Below, in pieces: positions 8,104 to 17,623 of a stretch of 36,406 nt of DNA. Position 1 is the first letter of the stretch. Every line of letters starts with the position of its first letter. The notes under the pieces were generated by a model. It saw only the letters and a list, made by a program, of their open reading frames with translations. It was not told the origin of the DNA and did not search any database. The DNA lies in IMG/VR virus record IMGVR_UViG_3300025266_000021, positions 1 to 36,406 of that record; one strand, given 5' to 3'. The stretch comes from a virus. The position numbers were made by a program, and so were the translations under genes.

Positions 8104-10712
8104 ACATAATAGATATCCAAGACAACTTAAAGAACCTTGCAGAGAACGCTCTGATGCAGGAGTTCCAGCAGCCAACTGGTAATGCGCCTCAATTCCTTAT
8201 CTTAGGTGAGCTTAAACGCCGTAAGCAGATGCGTGAGGATTATCAGCGTCAGCAAAACTCTGACATGAAGACCGTTGCAGAAGAGACTATAACAGGTGCA
8301 GGAGTGCCTCAAGAAGGTATCATGCAGATGTCTCGTGCTATGACACCGAAGACAAACATGGCACAAGATACAGGTATAGCTCAGGCTACGCCAGTACAGC
8401 CAACGCAAGCACCTCAACCACAGATGATGTCTGATGGTGGGGTCGTGCGGTTTGCTAATGGCGGTATGTCTGGTGGAACTTTAGGCGCTATTGCTTCATT
8501 AAAAGTAAATCACCCAAATATTTATGAGATGGTTAAAGACGATGATGAAAAGCTATTGCAATATGCACAACTATTTCAGCAGACTGCTTCAGAATCAGAA
8601 ATAAGTCCTCTTGAGGAGCTTGAAGCACCAAGAAAGAAAAACTTTTTTAATACGATGACAGGGTTTGAGTCAGGTCAAGCAGAGTCAAGTATGTTTAATG
8701 ATCCGACGGCCAGATCGGTTAGACGTGCGCTCGCGGAGTTAGACGCCAGTCAGCCAGATCGTATACAACAATCGATGGACGCATCACAGGCAAATTTAGC
8801 AGAGAGAGGGGCGTATCTAGGTAGTGACATGGCTGGACAAGAAGATCCAATTTTCTCTGAGGGTTCTCCTGTTGAATATATAAACGCGACATCAGCGGGC
8901 GGTGTCCCTAGCATTGCCGATGTGATCACAGAAACTCCAACTCTTGCAGTCCCTAGTTTTGACACTTCCTTCGATGGCGGTTCAGGTTTCACCGCAGGGG
9001 ATGAAACATCTCTACCCGCATTACTACAACAACAAACTTTGCCTCAACCTTCAAGCGAGATGGATTCTACATATCAGCAGATTGTTGACGCTAATAATCG
9101 GCAAGACATGATGGAGCGTATGATAGGGCTAGAACCTAATGAAGATATATACACTTCAGAAACTGATAGAAGACGCGCTGCACTGGCGGACCCAAATTCT
9201 TCTGGTATAATAGATGGACTAGATGGATTGTTTAATACCCGAGGCAATGATGAGCAGCGGAACGACTTCTTGTCTTCTTTTGGATCGGTGGGTAAGCCGA
9301 CTGCAATGGATAGGCTAAATAGAAGAGCGTCAGACTATAGGTCCAGCGATTTGTCTACTCCAAAAGAAGACGTGTACGGTGATGTACTTGGTGGCAACAT
9401 CTACGACATGCTTCGGTATGAAGAAGAGACACCCGAAGAGATAGATAATGTGTCTAACCTCTTGGCGGCTACTGCTAGGGCTGACGAGCAAAGAAAAGAC
9501 GACCTTGCGAAAACTGCCGACGAAGAAAGGCTAACTCCTGAACAGGTTGAGGCTGCTAGGCAGGCCGAAGTTAAGCGCATGATAGACGTAAATGAAATCC
9601 CTGAACCACGAATAGCGGGTGGCCTTGAAGATTTTGTAACTACCGAAGTTGGTAGATTAAAAAGTGGAATTAATGATATGTTCGTCCCTAGTATGGATGG
9701 GCTTTTACCCCCCGGTTCAATTGAATCCCCCACTCAAAAGCTACAAGCAGAAATTGCAAGTATTAACGCACAACTCGCTGACCCTAACACTAGTGAGATT
9801 TTGTCTGGTATTTTAACTCGAAAGAAAGAAGGATTAGTAAGGCAGTTGCAACTTGGAGAAGCTCAAACTGACACTGGTGAGTTTCTTAGCAGTATTCCCT
9901 CAATACTTAGACAAGGATATGAACAGTACGTTGCTCCCGGTTTAGGGCTTACAACCCCAGAACAAGCTGCTGCCAACGTCGAAGAGATCGTAAATGATAA
10001 CGCCGAGGCCGACGCCGCAGAGGCAAGGCGAGAAGAGGTACTTAATGATTTGATAGGTGGTGCAAAGGCTGTACCTACCATTGGCGATATGGACACAGGG
10101 GAACCACTTTCGATACCTAGCGAAGGGGAAGGCGGGATTGCCTCGCTACTCCCACCCAAACCTAAAAAATCATCTGACAATGCAGTTGCAACTAAACAAA
10201 CTTCTGGCGGCGCAAGCGGTGCAGGTTTTGGTTCACTAGATTCGCGCATTGCTACAATGCTTTCGGAACGTCAGAAGCAATCCGAATCAGATAAATGGAT
10301 GGCGCTCGCCCAAGCTGGGTTCCAGATAATGAGTTCTAAGTCTCCTACGCTACTAGGCGCAGTAGGTGAAGGGGGTCAAGCAGGGTTAAAAGCTTTGGGT
10401 GCATCTAAGAAGGGCGCACAAGATTTCGAGACCGACATGCTCAAACTGCAAACTCAACTGGATATAGCCCAGCAGAGAGCAAGAAGTAGTGGGGCTAAAG
10501 GGAGTAACTTAACGCTTAATCAGATGTTGTCTCGCGGTGTTGACTTACTGAAAGAAGGTAATTCTATGCTCGAAAATGCTCAAGGTAATGCTGACGTAGC
10601 TTCGGTAGCTCAAGGTCTTATCAAAAAAGGTCAGATGCTTATAGATGCAGCGGGCGGCGGTGCAGGTAGTGGTGCAGGAGAGTTTAATCTATCTTCAGCA
10701 AAAGTAGGGTAA
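8100..10712 (+). CDS. Large virion protein (870 aa), probable internal/ejection protein
   Basis: The ATG at 8100 overlaps the previous stop (ATGA). The N-terminal 70 residues are helical and charged. At about 110-120 is MSDGGVVRFANGG, a short motif common in aquatic phage internal virion proteins. The central 500 residues are acidic, low in Cys and mostly helix/loop, with repeated E-E and D-E clusters. Residues about 715-780 (LDSRIATMLSERQKQSESDKW followed by FQIMSSKSPTLLGAVGEGGQ) form a conserved-looking Gly/Ala helix pair, often seen at the C-terminus of such proteins. There is no catalytic motif and no signal peptide. By position it corresponds to T7 gp15, but that is synteny, not detected homology. 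Confidence 0.65.
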   Translation: MNIIDIQDNLKNLAENALMQEFQQPTGNAPQFLILGELKRRKQMREDYQRQQNSDMKTVAEETITGAGVPQEGIMQMSRAMTPKTNMAQDTGIAQATPVQPTQAPQPQMMSDGGVVRFANGGMSGGTLGAIASLKVNHPNIYEMVKDDDEKLLQYAQLFQQTASESEISPLEELEAPRKKNFFNTMTGFESGQAESSMFNDPTARSVRRALAELDASQPDRIQQSMDASQANLAERGAYLGSDMAGQEDPIFSEGSPVEYINATSAGGVPSIADVITETPTLAVPSFDTSFDGGSGFTAGDETSLPALLQQQTLPQPSSEMDSTYQQIVDANNRQDMMERMIGLEPNEDIYTSETDRRRAALADPNSSGIIDGLDGLFNTRGNDEQRNDFLSSFGSVGKPTAMDRLNRRASDYRSSDLSTPKEDVYGDVLGGNIYDMLRYEEETPEEIDNVSNLLAATARADEQRKDDLAKTADEERLTPEQVEAARQAEVKRMIDVNEIPEPRIAGGLEDFVTTEVGRLKSGINDMFVPSMDGLLPPGSIESPTQKLQAEIASINAQLADPNTSEILSGILTRKKEGLVRQLQLGEAQTDTGEFLSSIPSILRQGYEQYVAPGLGLTTPEQAAANVEEIVNDNAEADAAEARREEVLNDLIGGAKAVPTIGDMDTGEPLSIPSEGEGGIASLLPPKPKKSSDNAVATKQTSGGASGAGFGSLDSRIATMLSERQKQSESDKWMALAQAGFQIMSSKSPTLLGAVGEGGQAGLKALGASKKGAQDFETDMLKLQTQLDIAQQRARSSGAKGSNLTLNQMLSRGVDLLKEGNSMLENAQGNADVASVAQGLIKKGQMLIDAAGGGAGSGAGEFNLSSAKVG

Positions 10713-10718
10713 AACACG

Positions 10719-13700
10719 ATGGGCGTTTATCAATATACCGATCCTCAAACGGGACGTAGCTATAAATTTAACCACGCAGGGGAAGCCCCATCCAACGAAG
10801 ATTTTTCTGAAATACAGAACATTCTCGCTCAAGAACGTGTAGGGTACGCTGAAAAATACGAAAATGTTTTTGGTGAAGAGTTTGAAGCGCCTGATGACGG
10901 CACTGCCATTGGTCGTGGCTATGAACGTGGCAAGAAACAGATCAAACAGGCTTTTGGTGAGACGCTCGGAACCGCTGGCGAACAGTCAGGTCTTGGATTC
11001 CTTGCAAACTACGGGCAGGGCTTAGAAGAACGTAGTCGTCAAGAGCTAGGCGAATTGCTTCTTGAGCAGCCAGAGCGTATGCAATCTACTGACGTTGATG
11101 GGTTTGGCTCGGCGTTAACCTACGCAGGTGAAGTTGTTGGTGAGCAGATTCCACAGCTTGGTCTTGGTCTCGGAGCCGCCGTTGCTGCGCCCGTTATAGC
11201 AGGTGCCGCTGGTGTAGCTGCGCCCTTCGTTGTAGGTGCAGGTGCCGCTGCTCTTGTAACCGCACCGATCTTGTTTGGTAACAACATTCAACGTCAAGAG
11301 GACGAAGTCGCTTCGGGTAAGAAAGCCCGTGTCGATATAAGTGATGCGCTGACCGCCACATTCGGCCAAGCCATACTTGAGGGTGTGTCTGATAAGTTGT
11401 TGCTGGGTAGTGTATTAAAGCCTATTGGTAAATCAATCTTTACGCGTACAGTCAGCCGTGCAGGGGGCGGTGCTACAACTGAAAGTTTGACCGAAGTCGG
11501 CCAACAGATGATGGAGCGAGCGCAAGCTGGCCTAGAAGTTGATAGCGATGACGCCATTGCAGAGTATCGTGAAGCAGCTATTGCAGGTGGCCTAATCGGT
11601 GGTGGTACGCGTGCTACAATCGGATCATTCGGCGAGCGTAGAGATACCCCAGACGAAACAGATATCACAGACGAAACAGATACTACGCAAGCTATTGAGA
11701 ATGCGGTAGAGACGGCGGTAGGGGATCAAGCTAACGCGGCGCTGGAAACCGAAGCGCGGAACGCCGCCGACCCTGAGCCACTTAAAGGCAAAGCGGAACA
11801 GACAAACGACCAACAGGCGGCAGATTCGGCGGAGGTAGCGACAAATGCAGCTACGCCAAGCGCAGCTTTGGTTAAAGAAGAAGTTAACCTCAAAGGTGAG
11901 GCGACACGCGCCGAAGCCAAGGCTGTTAAGAAAGCCGAAGACAAAACTCAAGAATACTTACCGGGCCTTGAACCTGTAGTAGAAGAAGACCGCGCCGCTG
12001 CGAAGAGGAGCGAGGAGACTGGTAAGGAAATAGAGGTAGAGAACCTCGAAACCGTTGAGGCGGCGCAAGATACATTTACGCCAGACTTTGTATCTAAAGT
12101 ATTTGGTGTATTGGGAGGGGAATCACCGTTAAGTAAAGCCGCGAAGTCAAGTAAACTAAGCAACAAACCTATTAGTGATCCCGCTGTCCTTGAACGAATT
12201 ACTGGGTATGTAAACAACAAAGGGGTCAAAGCGGACACTGTAAAATCTGCGATGGCAGAGAGGGGTTATACATATGCTAAAGGACAATTCGTTAAATCTG
12301 AACCAGCAGGACTTGGAAGCGGCGTTGCAGGTGGTGGATCAGGCGTGGCTGCAAGTGGAGGACCGGGAATTGGAAACATCAATCCCGACGAGACTTCAAC
12401 ACCTATCGAAGGAACAGTGGGAGGAGGTGTGTCTCTTGCTCAACCACCTGAACTGGCAGCGAGAGTACAGCCCGATACATTAGTAGACCCAGTAGCTGAA
12501 GTAATACCCGAAGAAGTAGCTGAAGTAACACCCGAAGAAGTAGTCGAATTAGAGAAGCAAGCCGAGGTCGCTACCGCTACGCCTGTGGATGTACCACAAG
12601 CTGTACCACAAGCTGATCCACAAGCTGTACCACAAGCTGTACCACAAGCTGTACCACAAGCTGTACCACAAGCTGATCCACAAGCTGTACCACAAGCTGT
12701 ACCACAAGCTGTACCACAAGCTGTACCACAAGCTGATCTACAAGCTGCTCCTGACGACGGGCGTAACGCAGCACCGGGAAGAGTTACGGGTGGAGGTCCA
12801 GGTAATCTTGCTCCTCCTATGGGTCCAGCGCCAGTTCAAGCGCCAGTCCAAGGCGCGGTTGTACCACAGGCCCAACTCCAAGAAGCCGAAGCTGCGCAAG
12901 ATGCAAGGGCGCAAGCAGAGCTAAATCGTATTTATGAGTCAGACCCAGAGCCAGAAGTTGTAAGCGGGCTGTCCAAAGAAAAGGCTGTTGAACTAGCCGA
13001 GAGAGAAGCCACTCGGCGAGCTGGAGTGCGAAAATATCAAGACACTCAAGTAAACCCACGAGATGTTGCCGAAGTCACTACTGCGGTAGACAAAGAAGGA
13101 GTTATCGAGCTTATTAACACCAAAGACAGTGATCTCGACGAGCAGGGCAAAGCTGCTAAAATATACTTTAGTCGGTTCCGTAGACCTGTTGACGCGCTTG
13201 ATGAAATAGGCGCAGCTAGTGCGCAAGGCGAAACGCAATCTAGAAAGAAAAACTACACCCCTGAACAGTTCGTATTCTACAAAGGCATGACCCAAAAGTC
13301 AGCTATGGATGCACGCAAATGGGTGTTTGATAACATGTCTGAGCCTGCTAGAACTTTTGCACGAGACGCGGCTGTACTAGCAAAGCGGGATACTACTAAA
13401 GCAAACCCATCCGATATGGTCATTGGAATGGTAAAGGCTATGAAAGGTATCCAGCAGAAAGAAGACGCGGTGCTTGCAAAGCAGATGAACCGCGAACTTG
13501 ACGGTTTAAACCTGCAAGCTAAAGAACCCGCCGTGCTAGGACAGGAAATGCGTGGCAGAGGACCAATAGGCACAATTAAACCAATCAAAGGTCAGACAGC
13601 GTTTGAGTCTTTCTTAGCGGGAATCAAATTTAAACGGCGCAAAGTTCGTAGCAACGAAACGACTGCGGAAGACACATATACGTTTACTGATAAAAAAGGT

Positions 13701-16700
13701 ATTGTGTATGTCTACGCAGATGAGCAAAACGAGGGCCAGCTACTAACAAAAGTAGACGCACAAGAGTTCTACGATAATCTCGCGTACACTCAAAGTGAAA
13801 TGGGTTTCTTACTTATCGACCCTATGCATGGTTTGGATCAAGCTCTGCTGCCCAGCATCCGTAACGCACTACAACGTGGTGATCTACAGTTCGCCCTCAA
13901 CGCTATTGCGGCCACAAGCCAAGTAGACCGTATCCGTGAGATCGCAGCCAAGCTCGGTAGAGTTCTCGGCACGACACAGGTGCAAGTGGTTGACGATCTG
14001 TCTCAGATGACGGGGCGCAAAGCTGCTGGTATGTTTGAACCCGAAACAAATACAATTTACATCGATGCTAACAACGGGATGAACGTGCATACTGTCTTGC
14101 ACGAGATGACTCACGCGGCTACTTCGGCGGCTATAGCAAATCCCTCCTTACCAGAAGTTAAACAGCTACAAACTCTGCTTGACGCAGTGCGCGAGCAATT
14201 CGGCGAAGTATACGGCACCCGTAATCTCGACGAGTTTGTAGCAGAAGCCTTCAGTAATCCTGAGTTCCAGAGTGCGTTAGCTCTGACGAAGGTAGATGGC
14301 GGCAAGATGTCAGGCTGGGAGAAGTTTACAGGTGCCATTAAACGTGTCGTGCGTAAGATACTAGGTTTGTCTCCCTCCCCTTCAGCACTGACTGAAGTCG
14401 ATGGCCTTATAGATGGTATGCTGGCTTCATCACCTGCCACACGGGCAGCGCCGAATATGTTGTTGATGGCAGGTACTAAGAAAGGGTCTTCGCAGCTACT
14501 CAGTAAAGCAGCGAACCTTGCGCCTGAAAAAGTTAAAGACTACGCAGATGTTATATTTAACGAAGGCGTTAGTGTAAAAGCAAAAAGCTGGGTATTAAAT
14601 ACATTACCCGTAAACATCTTGACAGATATAGCGGTTAAATACATTCCGTTCGCTAGAGAACTTAACATGCTTATAAATAAGCAGAGTGGGGCGTTGCGGC
14701 AGAAGTCTGAACTGTTAGATTCTATGCTGAACAATCTCCATAAATGGCAGCGTAAAAATAAAGGTATGTCTGCTGTACTAAACAACATCATCCCGCGCAG
14801 TACTTACTTAAAGATTGATCCGTCACGGGGTAACGATGCTAAGTACATGAAAACTATTCGTGACGACAAGGAACGCTCTGCCGAATACGATGAGTTGTTT
14901 GCAGAATACAGTAAGCTCGACGCACAAGGTAAGGCGTTTTATGGGCAGATGCGCAACTACTTCCAAGACACTTATGACGATATTATCGCTGCGTTAGACG
15001 CACGGTTGGACGCCACGATCCCCGATGCAGAGGCTAAGAAGAGCGCCTTTGAAGCCCTACGAAAGTTGCTACAGGCAGATTCTGGGATCATCCGCCCTTA
15101 CTTCCCACTGCAACGTAAAGGAGGGTATCGTTTAGTCTATAACGCGCCTGACCCAGACAAGGGTAATATGGAGCAATTTGTAGAGTATTACCCCACGCTG
15201 CGTAAAGCGGAGCAAGCTCGCGCAGCTATTGCAGATGTCGATGTCGATGCAGAAATAACTTCCTCGACTAACCCTATGAACTTCGACAAAGCTCCATCAA
15301 GTAGCTTTGTCCGTAATATCCTGAACACAGTGGCACTGCGCAAGGAGTCATTTTCTTCAGAGCAAGAATACAAAGAAGCCATGCAGGCAATTGTTGATCT
15401 ATCACTAGACGCAATGCCAGAGCGTTCGTTCATGCAGAACTTCCGCCGCCGTAAAGGCGCAAATAATAAAGGTGTACGGGGTTTCCTTGGTGACACTACA
15501 CCGACAGGTATGGGTGGTATGGAGTTCGACGCCTTTACAATGCTCAAAGAAAAAGGTCGTGATCTAAACCGTCAACTTGTGCAGCTAAAGTCCGCAGCGG
15601 AGATTGAAAAGTTTCGCGCTAAACTAGCGGGGCCGATCAGCGGTACAGAAGGGCCGACATATAAGACTGATCCCCGTACAGCTATGATGGCTGAAAAGCT
15701 AGACCAGGTCGCTAAGTTCGCGCAAAGCCCTAACGTACCTCGCTACTCACAAGTGGTAAACAGCTTGGGGTTTGGCTTTACGATGGGGCTTAACTTCTCG
15801 TCAGCGGCGATTACATTCTTTGACGTTGCCATGAGTGCTATGCCTGTCATTGCAGGTAAACATAAAGTAGGTCCAACGGCTCGTGCATTTGGAGCGGCTA
15901 CTAAACTGTTTGCAGGTGCGCCCAGTAAGCGTACCATAATGGTTAAAGATGCAGACGGCCAACTTATCCCGCAAGAAATAAATATGGGTGCGGCTGGCAA
16001 ATCTATCTCTAACTATGACCTAAATAGCTTACCTGAGATACTGCGTAATGTCCGTGCTGATATCCTTATAGCTATGGGCATAGACCAAGGGCAGTTCAAT
16101 CAGTCCATGACGCAGGAGAATTTGGAGATAGGACGCGATGCGCCCTTAGAAACTTTTAATAAGTATTCTAGTTTTATGTTTCATCACTCAGAACGCTTTA
16201 ACCGTGAGACAACGCTTACCGCTTCTTACGTGTTAGAGGTCCAGAAAATGCAGCGTGAAAAAGGATCACCCCTTACTGACGCTGACTATCGTGAAGCGGC
16301 GCAAGAAGCTATAAACACCACAGAGTTTACTCTTGGTTCTACAGCGGCGGCGGGGCGTCCAATTGTGGCGCAAGGGGCAATCGGTAACATCTTGTTCCTC
16401 TTTAAACGCTTTGCAATCAGTAAATACTATATGATGGCTAAGTTGGCGCAGGAATCTGCCAAAGGTGATCCAGTGGCTCGTGCGGCGGGGCGTAACTTCC
16501 TAATTTCAACTGGTCTGTTCGCAGGTCTTGGCGGTATGCCTTTGATGGGCGGTATCGGTGCAATATACAACATGTTTGCAGATGATGACGAAGACGACTT
16601 TGAAGCAATGACACGTAAGTTTGTTGGCGAAGGTATATATGGTGGGCTTTCCAACGAGATACTAGGCGTAGATTTAGCTAACCGCATCTCGCTGAACAGC

Positions 16701-17312
16701 TTGCTGTATCGCTCCCCGATCATCGACAAAGATCAAAGTAATTTGTGGACATTAATTGAGCAGCTTGGGGGTCCAGTTATTGGTGTAGGATTAAGCGTAG
16801 AACGCGGCGTTAAAGATATATACGATGGAGAGGTGCAACGCGGTATCGAATCCATGGCCCCTGCGTCAATCAGGAACGGCCTTAAATCTTTACGTTTTGC
16901 TACAGAAGGCGCAACAACACGTCGTGGTGACCCAATTATTGAGGACATCAACCCATACAACGTAGTCATGCAGGGGCTAGGGTTTGCGCCGCAAGCCTAC
17001 ATCCAGCAGCTTGAAGCAAATAAAAACGCTCGTCGCCGGGAAGACGCTGTAAACAGTAGAAGGACTAAACTACTGCGTCGCCGTAACATGGCTATCCGGG
17101 AAGGCGATAGAGACGAGTTGCAGAAGGTGGAACTTCTTATTGAAGAGTACAACGCAGGGCTACCACAAGACGCGGATACACGTAAAAAACAGATTACGGT
17201 GAAAACAAAACAACGTTCTCTCGAATCTTTCGGCAGGACAACAAGTAACATGCGCGGGGGTGTAACAACCACAGAGATGTCGCAGAGTATCCTAGACCAA
17301 TACGATTTCTAA
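10719..17312 (+). CDS. Giant polyvalent virion protein with HExxH protease motif (gp16 position)
   Basis: At 2197 aa this is the largest gene in the window. A short polar head is followed by a strongly hydrophobic Gly/Ala segment at about 145-187, able to insert in membranes. An acidic, disordered Ala/Glu-rich zone (about 310-470) comes next, then a VPQA repeat tract (625-676). A zinc-metalloprotease motif follows, H1128-E-M-T-H1132, with DEFVAEAFS 40 residues later offering E1176 as a third ligand, a gluzincin-like layout. The C-terminal third is helical, with conserved-looking Phe/Lys/Arg-rich helices (ILFLFKRFAISKYYMMAKL). This architecture matches the large polyvalent proteins of podophages, delivered into the host with the DNA. 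Position agrees with T7 gp16. The lytic transglycosylase motif of gp16 was not found; the protease motif may replace a wall or host-protein processing function. Confidence 0.75.
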   Translation: MGVYQYTDPQTGRSYKFNHAGEAPSNEDFSEIQNILAQERVGYAEKYENVFGEEFEAPDDGTAIGRGYERGKKQIKQAFGETLGTAGEQSGLGFLANYGQGLEERSRQELGELLLEQPERMQSTDVDGFGSALTYAGEVVGEQIPQLGLGLGAAVAAPVIAGAAGVAAPFVVGAGAAALVTAPILFGNNIQRQEDEVASGKKARVDISDALTATFGQAILEGVSDKLLLGSVLKPIGKSIFTRTVSRAGGGATTESLTEVGQQMMERAQAGLEVDSDDAIAEYREAAIAGGLIGGGTRATIGSFGERRDTPDETDITDETDTTQAIENAVETAVGDQANAALETEARNAADPEPLKGKAEQTNDQQAADSAEVATNAATPSAALVKEEVNLKGEATRAEAKAVKKAEDKTQEYLPGLEPVVEEDRAAAKRSEETGKEIEVENLETVEAAQDTFTPDFVSKVFGVLGGESPLSKAAKSSKLSNKPISDPAVLERITGYVNNKGVKADTVKSAMAERGYTYAKGQFVKSEPAGLGSGVAGGGSGVAASGGPGIGNINPDETSTPIEGTVGGGVSLAQPPELAARVQPDTLVDPVAEVIPEEVAEVTPEEVVELEKQAEVATATPVDVPQAVPQADPQAVPQAVPQAVPQAVPQADPQAVPQAVPQAVPQAVPQADLQAAPDDGRNAAPGRVTGGGPGNLAPPMGPAPVQAPVQGAVVPQAQLQEAEAAQDARAQAELNRIYESDPEPEVVSGLSKEKAVELAEREATRRAGVRKYQDTQVNPRDVAEVTTAVDKEGVIELINTKDSDLDEQGKAAKIYFSRFRRPVDALDEIGAASAQGETQSRKKNYTPEQFVFYKGMTQKSAMDARKWVFDNMSEPARTFARDAAVLAKRDTTKANPSDMVIGMVKAMKGIQQKEDAVLAKQMNRELDGLNLQAKEPAVLGQEMRGRGPIGTIKPIKGQTAFESFLAGIKFKRRKVRSNETTAEDTYTFTDKKGIVYVYADEQNEGQLLTKVDAQEFYDNLAYTQSEMGFLLIDPMHGLDQALLPSIRNALQRGDLQFALNAIAATSQVDRIREIAAKLGRVLGTTQVQVVDDLSQMTGRKAAGMFEPETNTIYIDANNGMNVHTVLHEMTHAATSAAIANPSLPEVKQLQTLLDAVREQFGEVYGTRNLDEFVAEAFSNPEFQSALALTKVDGGKMSGWEKFTGAIKRVVRKILGLSPSPSALTEVDGLIDGMLASSPATRAAPNMLLMAGTKKGSSQLLSKAANLAPEKVKDYADVIFNEGVSVKAKSWVLNTLPVNILTDIAVKYIPFARELNMLINKQSGALRQKSELLDSMLNNLHKWQRKNKGMSAVLNNIIPRSTYLKIDPSRGNDAKYMKTIRDDKERSAEYDELFAEYSKLDAQGKAFYGQMRNYFQDTYDDIIAALDARLDATIPDAEAKKSAFEALRKLLQADSGIIRPYFPLQRKGGYRLVYNAPDPDKGNMEQFVEYYPTLRKAEQARAAIADVDVDAEITSSTNPMNFDKAPSSSFVRNILNTVALRKESFSSEQEYKEAMQAIVDLSLDAMPERSFMQNFRRRKGANNKGVRGFLGDTTPTGMGGMEFDAFTMLKEKGRDLNRQLVQLKSAAEIEKFRAKLAGPISGTEGPTYKTDPRTAMMAEKLDQVAKFAQSPNVPRYSQVVNSLGFGFTMGLNFSSAAITFFDVAMSAMPVIAGKHKVGPTARAFGAATKLFAGAPSKRTIMVKDADGQLIPQEINMGAAGKSISNYDLNSLPEILRNVRADILIAMGIDQGQFNQSMTQENLEIGRDAPLETFNKYSSFMFHHSERFNRETTLTASYVLEVQKMQREKGSPLTDADYREAAQEAINTTEFTLGSTAAAGRPIVAQGAIGNILFLFKRFAISKYYMMAKLAQESAKGDPVARAAGRNFLISTGLFAGLGGMPLMGGIGAIYNMFADDDEDDFEAMTRKFVGEGIYGGLSNEILGVDLANRISLNSLLYRSPIIDKDQSNLWTLIEQLGGPVIGVGLSVERGVKDIYDGEVQRGIESMAPASIRNGLKSLRFATEGATTRRGDPIIEDINPYNVVMQGLGFAPQAYIQQLEANKNARRREDAVNSRRTKLLRRRNMAIREGDRDELQKVELLIEEYNAGLPQDADTRKKQITVKTKQRSLESFGRTTSNMRGGVTTTEMSQSILDQYDF
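12591..12746 (+). repeat. 12-bp tandem repeat (VPQA/DPQA), 13 units
   Basis: There are thirteen 12-bp units of GTACCACAAGCT, encoding V-P-Q-A. Every fifth unit is changed to GATCCACAAGCT (D-P-Q-A), which creates a higher-order 60-bp period. The blocks 12601-12660 and 12661-12720 are identical. The last unit has GATCTACAAGCT (D-L-Q-A). It encodes residues 625-676 of the 2197-aa protein and is a Pro-rich extended linker. Identity of the 60-bp copies points to recent slippage or unequal recombination. Frames on the other strand stay open only because of this repeat. Confidence 0.95.
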
Positions 17313-17319
17313 TAAAAAA

Positions 17320-17344
17320 GCCCCGCACAGGTTATATGCGGGGC
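17320..17344 (-). terminator. Intrinsic terminator between convergent blocks
   Basis: GCCCCGCA, a 9-base loop, then TGCGGGGC form a perfect 8-bp GC-rich stem. Read on the minus strand it is followed by six T residues (the A-run at 17314-17319), so it best terminates left-pointing transcription from the replication block. The same stem lies 8 bases after the stop of the 2197-aa gene and could also stop or protect the right-pointing message, although no U-run follows in that direction. Confidence 0.85.
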
Positions 17345-17395
17345 AAGATAACAATGGAGAACAACACTGTAAACAATGTCGTAATGATTAACGTA

Positions 17396-17623
17396 TCACA
17401 CAGTTCTCCATACACGTAAACCTAGTTTCTTGTCTTCTACGCATATTTGCACCTCAAACTCCCATTTTTTACGCTTCGCAAGCTTCTGTAACTGATCTTT
17501 AGCCTTCTCAGTATTAATGCAGGGTACGAAGATGGACGACTTAACGTCCATAACTTCCCAATTTATTGTGATCCGTAGCCCGTCAGGATTTAGATCATCA
17601 ATTTTTAGTACTTTCTGGTCCAT
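17396..17623 (-). CDS. Small hypothetical protein (75 aa), last gene of the left-pointing block
   Basis: I choose the ATG at 17623 because AGGGTGACG lies directly before it. An ATG at 17647 in the same frame gives 83 aa but lacks a comparable site. Both starts overlap the end of the primase-helicase gene. The product starts MDQKVLKIDDLNPDGLRITI and has alternating hydrophobic residues with a basic middle (KLAKRKKWEFEVQICVEDKK), suggesting a small alpha/beta or OB-like domain. No family is recognised. It shares the primase-helicase transcript. Confidence 0.65.
   Translation of the reverse strand: MDQKVLKIDDLNPDGLRITINWEVMDVKSSIFVPCINTEKAKDQLQKLAKRKKWEFEVQICVEDKKLGLRVWRTV

Noticed and set aside
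12549-12774. Minus-strand frames reading WYSLWYSL and LVVQLVVQ repeats
   Set aside because: They are shadows of the 12-bp repeat, which has no stop in several frames. They have no start signals and lie inside the 2197-aa gene.
17353-17410. TGGAGAAC/GTTCTCCA inverted repeat flanking the convergent gap
   Set aside because: The right arm is codons for the end of the 75-aa protein and the left arm resembles the phage's usual ribosome-binding site; an 8-bp match over 40 bases is weak.
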